From: an uncultured Eubacteriales bacterium
Lineage (GTDB): Bacteria; Bacillota; Clostridia; Oscillospirales; Oscillospiraceae
NCBI GenBank assembly: GCA_934597725.1
Contig: CAKTSK010000059.1
Span: forward strand, 1 to 5,397
Length of the DNA: 5,397 bases
Direction of reading: 5' to 3'
The notes below the pieces were generated by a model. That model had not been told where the DNA came from, searched no databases, and saw nothing but the letters and a program-made list of their open reading frames with translations. Below are positions 3,860-5,397 of this stretch, piece by piece; positions within the stretch are counted from its first letter, which is position 1; each line of letters starts with the position of its first letter. Made by a program: the position numbers and the translations under genes.

Positions 3860-5397
3860 ATGAAGAAATTGATGCTGGGAAATGAGGCGGTGGCCCGTGG
3901 CCTGTACGAGGCCGGCTGCGGCCTGATCTCCAGTTATCCCGGCACGCCCAGCACGGAGATCACCGAGCGGGCGGCCAAGTATGACGAGATCTATTGCGAG
4001 TGGGCGCCCAACGAAAAGGTCGCCATGGAGGTGGCCTTCGGCGCGGCCCTGGCCGGCCAGCGCAGCGCCTGCGTCATGAAGCATGTGGGGCTGAACGTGG
4101 CAGCTGACCCGCTCTTTACCATTTCTTACACCGGCATCAACGCCGGTATGGTCATCTGCGTGGCCGATGACCCGGGGATGCACTCCTCGCAGAACGAGCA
4201 GGACTCCCGCCACTATGCCGCCGCCGCCAAGCTGCCCATGCTGGAGCCGGCCGACTCTGAGGAGGCCCGCCTGTTTGCCAAAGAGGCCTTCCGCATTTCG
4301 GAAGCCTACGACACGCCGGTCTTTCTGAAGCTGTGTACCCGCATCTCCCACTCCCAGAGTCTGGTGACCCTGGAGGAGCGGGAGGAGCGCCCGCTGCGGC
4401 CCTATGAGAAGGACATCGCCAAGTATGTGATGGTCCCCGGCAACGCCCGCCCCCGCCACCCCATCGTGGAGGACCGGACCTGCCGCCTGCTGGAGCTGGC
4501 AGAGACCACCCCCCTGAACCGGGAGGAGATGGGGGAGGACACGTCGGTGGGCATCATCACCTCCTCCACCAGCTATCAGTATGCCCGGGAGGTCTTTGGC
4601 CCCAAGGCGTCGGTGCTGAAGCTGGGCATGGTCCATCCGCTGCCCCGGCAGAAGATCCTGGACTTTGCCGCCAAGGTGGACCGGGTGATCGTGCTGGAAG
4701 AGCTGGACCCGGTGATCGAGGACCACTGCCGCGCCCTGGGCCTGTCGGTGGAGGGGAAGGAGAAGCTGCCCCTCATCGGCGAGTTCTCCCAGGGTCTGGT
4801 GGCCGAGACCCTCTGCCAGACCACCAAGCCCCGGACCAGCCTGGAGGAGGCCATCCCGCCCCGGCCGCCGGTGCTGTGCGCCGGCTGTCCCCACCGGGGG
4901 CTGTTCTACACCCTGGCCAAGCACAAGGTGACGGTGCTGGGAGACATCGGCTGCTATACCCTGGCCGCTTACGAGCCGCTGTATGCCATTGAGACCTGTG
5001 AATGTATGGGGGCCTCGGTCAGCTCCATCCACGGCTTCAACAAGGCCCGGGGAGAGGAGAGCCAGGGCAAGACCGTGGCGGTGCTGGGCGACTCGACCTT
5101 CCTGCACTCGGGCATGACGGGCCTGGCCAACATCGCCTACAACCAGAGCAATTCCACCGTGATCATCCTGGACAACTCCACCACCGGCATGACCGGCCAC
5201 CAGGAGAACCCCACCACCGGCCGGAACCTGCGGGGCGAGCCCGCCGGCAAGGTGGACCTGGAAGCCCTGTGCCGGGCCATGGGCATCCGGCGGGTGCGGG
5301 TGGTGGACCCCTACGACCTGAAAGCCACCGACCAGGTGGTCACCGAGGAGCTGGCCGCGCCGGAGCCGTCGGTGATCATCACCCGCCGGCCCTGCGT
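3860..5397 (+). CDS. iorA: Indolepyruvate:ferredoxin oxidoreductase, alpha subunit (cut by the right edge)
   Basis: IorA, with IorB, uses thiamine diphosphate (ThDP) and Fe-S clusters to convert aryl-pyruvates made from Trp, Phe and Tyr to aryl-acetyl-CoA while reducing ferredoxin, in the cytoplasm. 512 codons are visible; the family has roughly 580-620, so the C-terminal two-[4Fe-4S] ferredoxin part should lie beyond the window. The N-terminal pyrimidine-binding domain has SSYPGTPSTEI (24-34) and NEKVAMEVAFGAALAG (51-66), which includes candidate catalytic Glu52/Glu57. A transketolase-C-like middle domain spans about 225-325. The ThDP-binding domain has LCAGCPHRG (339-347), GDIGCYTL (361-368), GDSTFLHSG (410-418) and, 28 residues after G410, DNSTTGMTGHQ (438-448). 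The ATG is supported by AAAGGGG (3846-3852), 7 nt away. iorB is expected next but is not visible. Aryl-pyruvate specificity is inferred from the family. Confidence 0.95.
   Translation, partial: MKKLMLGNEAVARGLYEAGCGLISSYPGTPSTEITERAAKYDEIYCEWAPNEKVAMEVAFGAALAGQRSACVMKHVGLNVAADPLFTISYTGINAGMVICVADDPGMHSSQNEQDSRHYAAAAKLPMLEPADSEEARLFAKEAFRISEAYDTPVFLKLCTRISHSQSLVTLEEREERPLRPYEKDIAKYVMVPGNARPRHPIVEDRTCRLLELAETTPLNREEMGEDTSVGIITSSTSYQYAREVFGPKASVLKLGMVHPLPRQKILDFAAKVDRVIVLEELDPVIEDHCRALGLSVEGKEKLPLIGEFSQGLVAETLCQTTKPRTSLEEAIPPRPPVLCAGCPHRGLFYTLAKHKVTVLGDIGCYTLAAYEPLYAIETCECMGASVSSIHGFNKARGEESQGKTVAVLGDSTFLHSGMTGLANIAYNQSNSTVIILDNSTTGMTGHQENPTTGRNLRGEPAGKVDLEALCRAMGIRRVRVVDPYDLKATDQVVTEELAAPEPSVIITRRPC

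Noticed and set aside
3632..5200. Long open frame on the minus strand opposite iorA (522 codons)
   Set aside because: It is the antisense of a clearly recognised IorA. Its translation is low-complexity, rich in G, H, Q, L and V, with no family motif. High GC at third positions removes stops from this frame.

Overview
The window looks like chromosomal DNA from an anaerobic, spore-forming, fairly GC-rich Clostridia member. Oscillospiraceae relatives such as Flavonifractor or Oscillibacter are my inference. The evidence is a complete spo0A gene, a Bacillota-style infC-rpmI-rplT operon with an attenuator leader, purine-rich ribosome binding sites, and an indolepyruvate:ferredoxin oxidoreductase gene typical of amino-acid-fermenting anaerobes. 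There is no sign of a phage, transposon, CRISPR array, rRNA or tRNA.

Layout, left to right. Positions 1-930 (minus) hold the N-terminal 310 residues of a membrane chemoreceptor that runs off the left edge. Positions 931-1220 hold its upstream region, with a palindromic Spo0A-box-like element, followed by the terminator of the ribosomal operon. Positions 1221-2376 (minus) hold rplT, rpmI and infC (read infC-rpmI-rplT). The operon is preceded by a leader of about 180 nt with mutually exclusive terminator and antiterminator pairings, and by a near-consensus sigma-A promoter at 2562-2590. infC has no usable ATG and seems to start at ATC or ATA. Positions 2611-2635 hold a terminator for spo0A, which occupies 2712-3482 (minus). 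A 377-bp divergent intergenic region (3483-3859) carries two Spo0A boxes spaced one helical turn apart, a third imperfect box, and candidate promoters in both directions. Positions 3860-5397 (plus) hold iorA, cut by the right edge just before its expected C-terminal ferredoxin domain.

How the parts fit: the ribosomal operon is probably controlled by L20 feedback on its leader. Spo0A probably controls its own promoter through the boxes upstream of it, and may reach the divergent iorA and the chemoreceptor, which would link sporulation entry to aromatic amino-acid fermentation and taxis. That wider regulon is inference from box matches only. The Spo0A receiver domain lacks one of the usual acidic-pocket residues and the proline after the phospho-Asp loop. 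I see no wholly new system here; the most interesting signals are regulatory.
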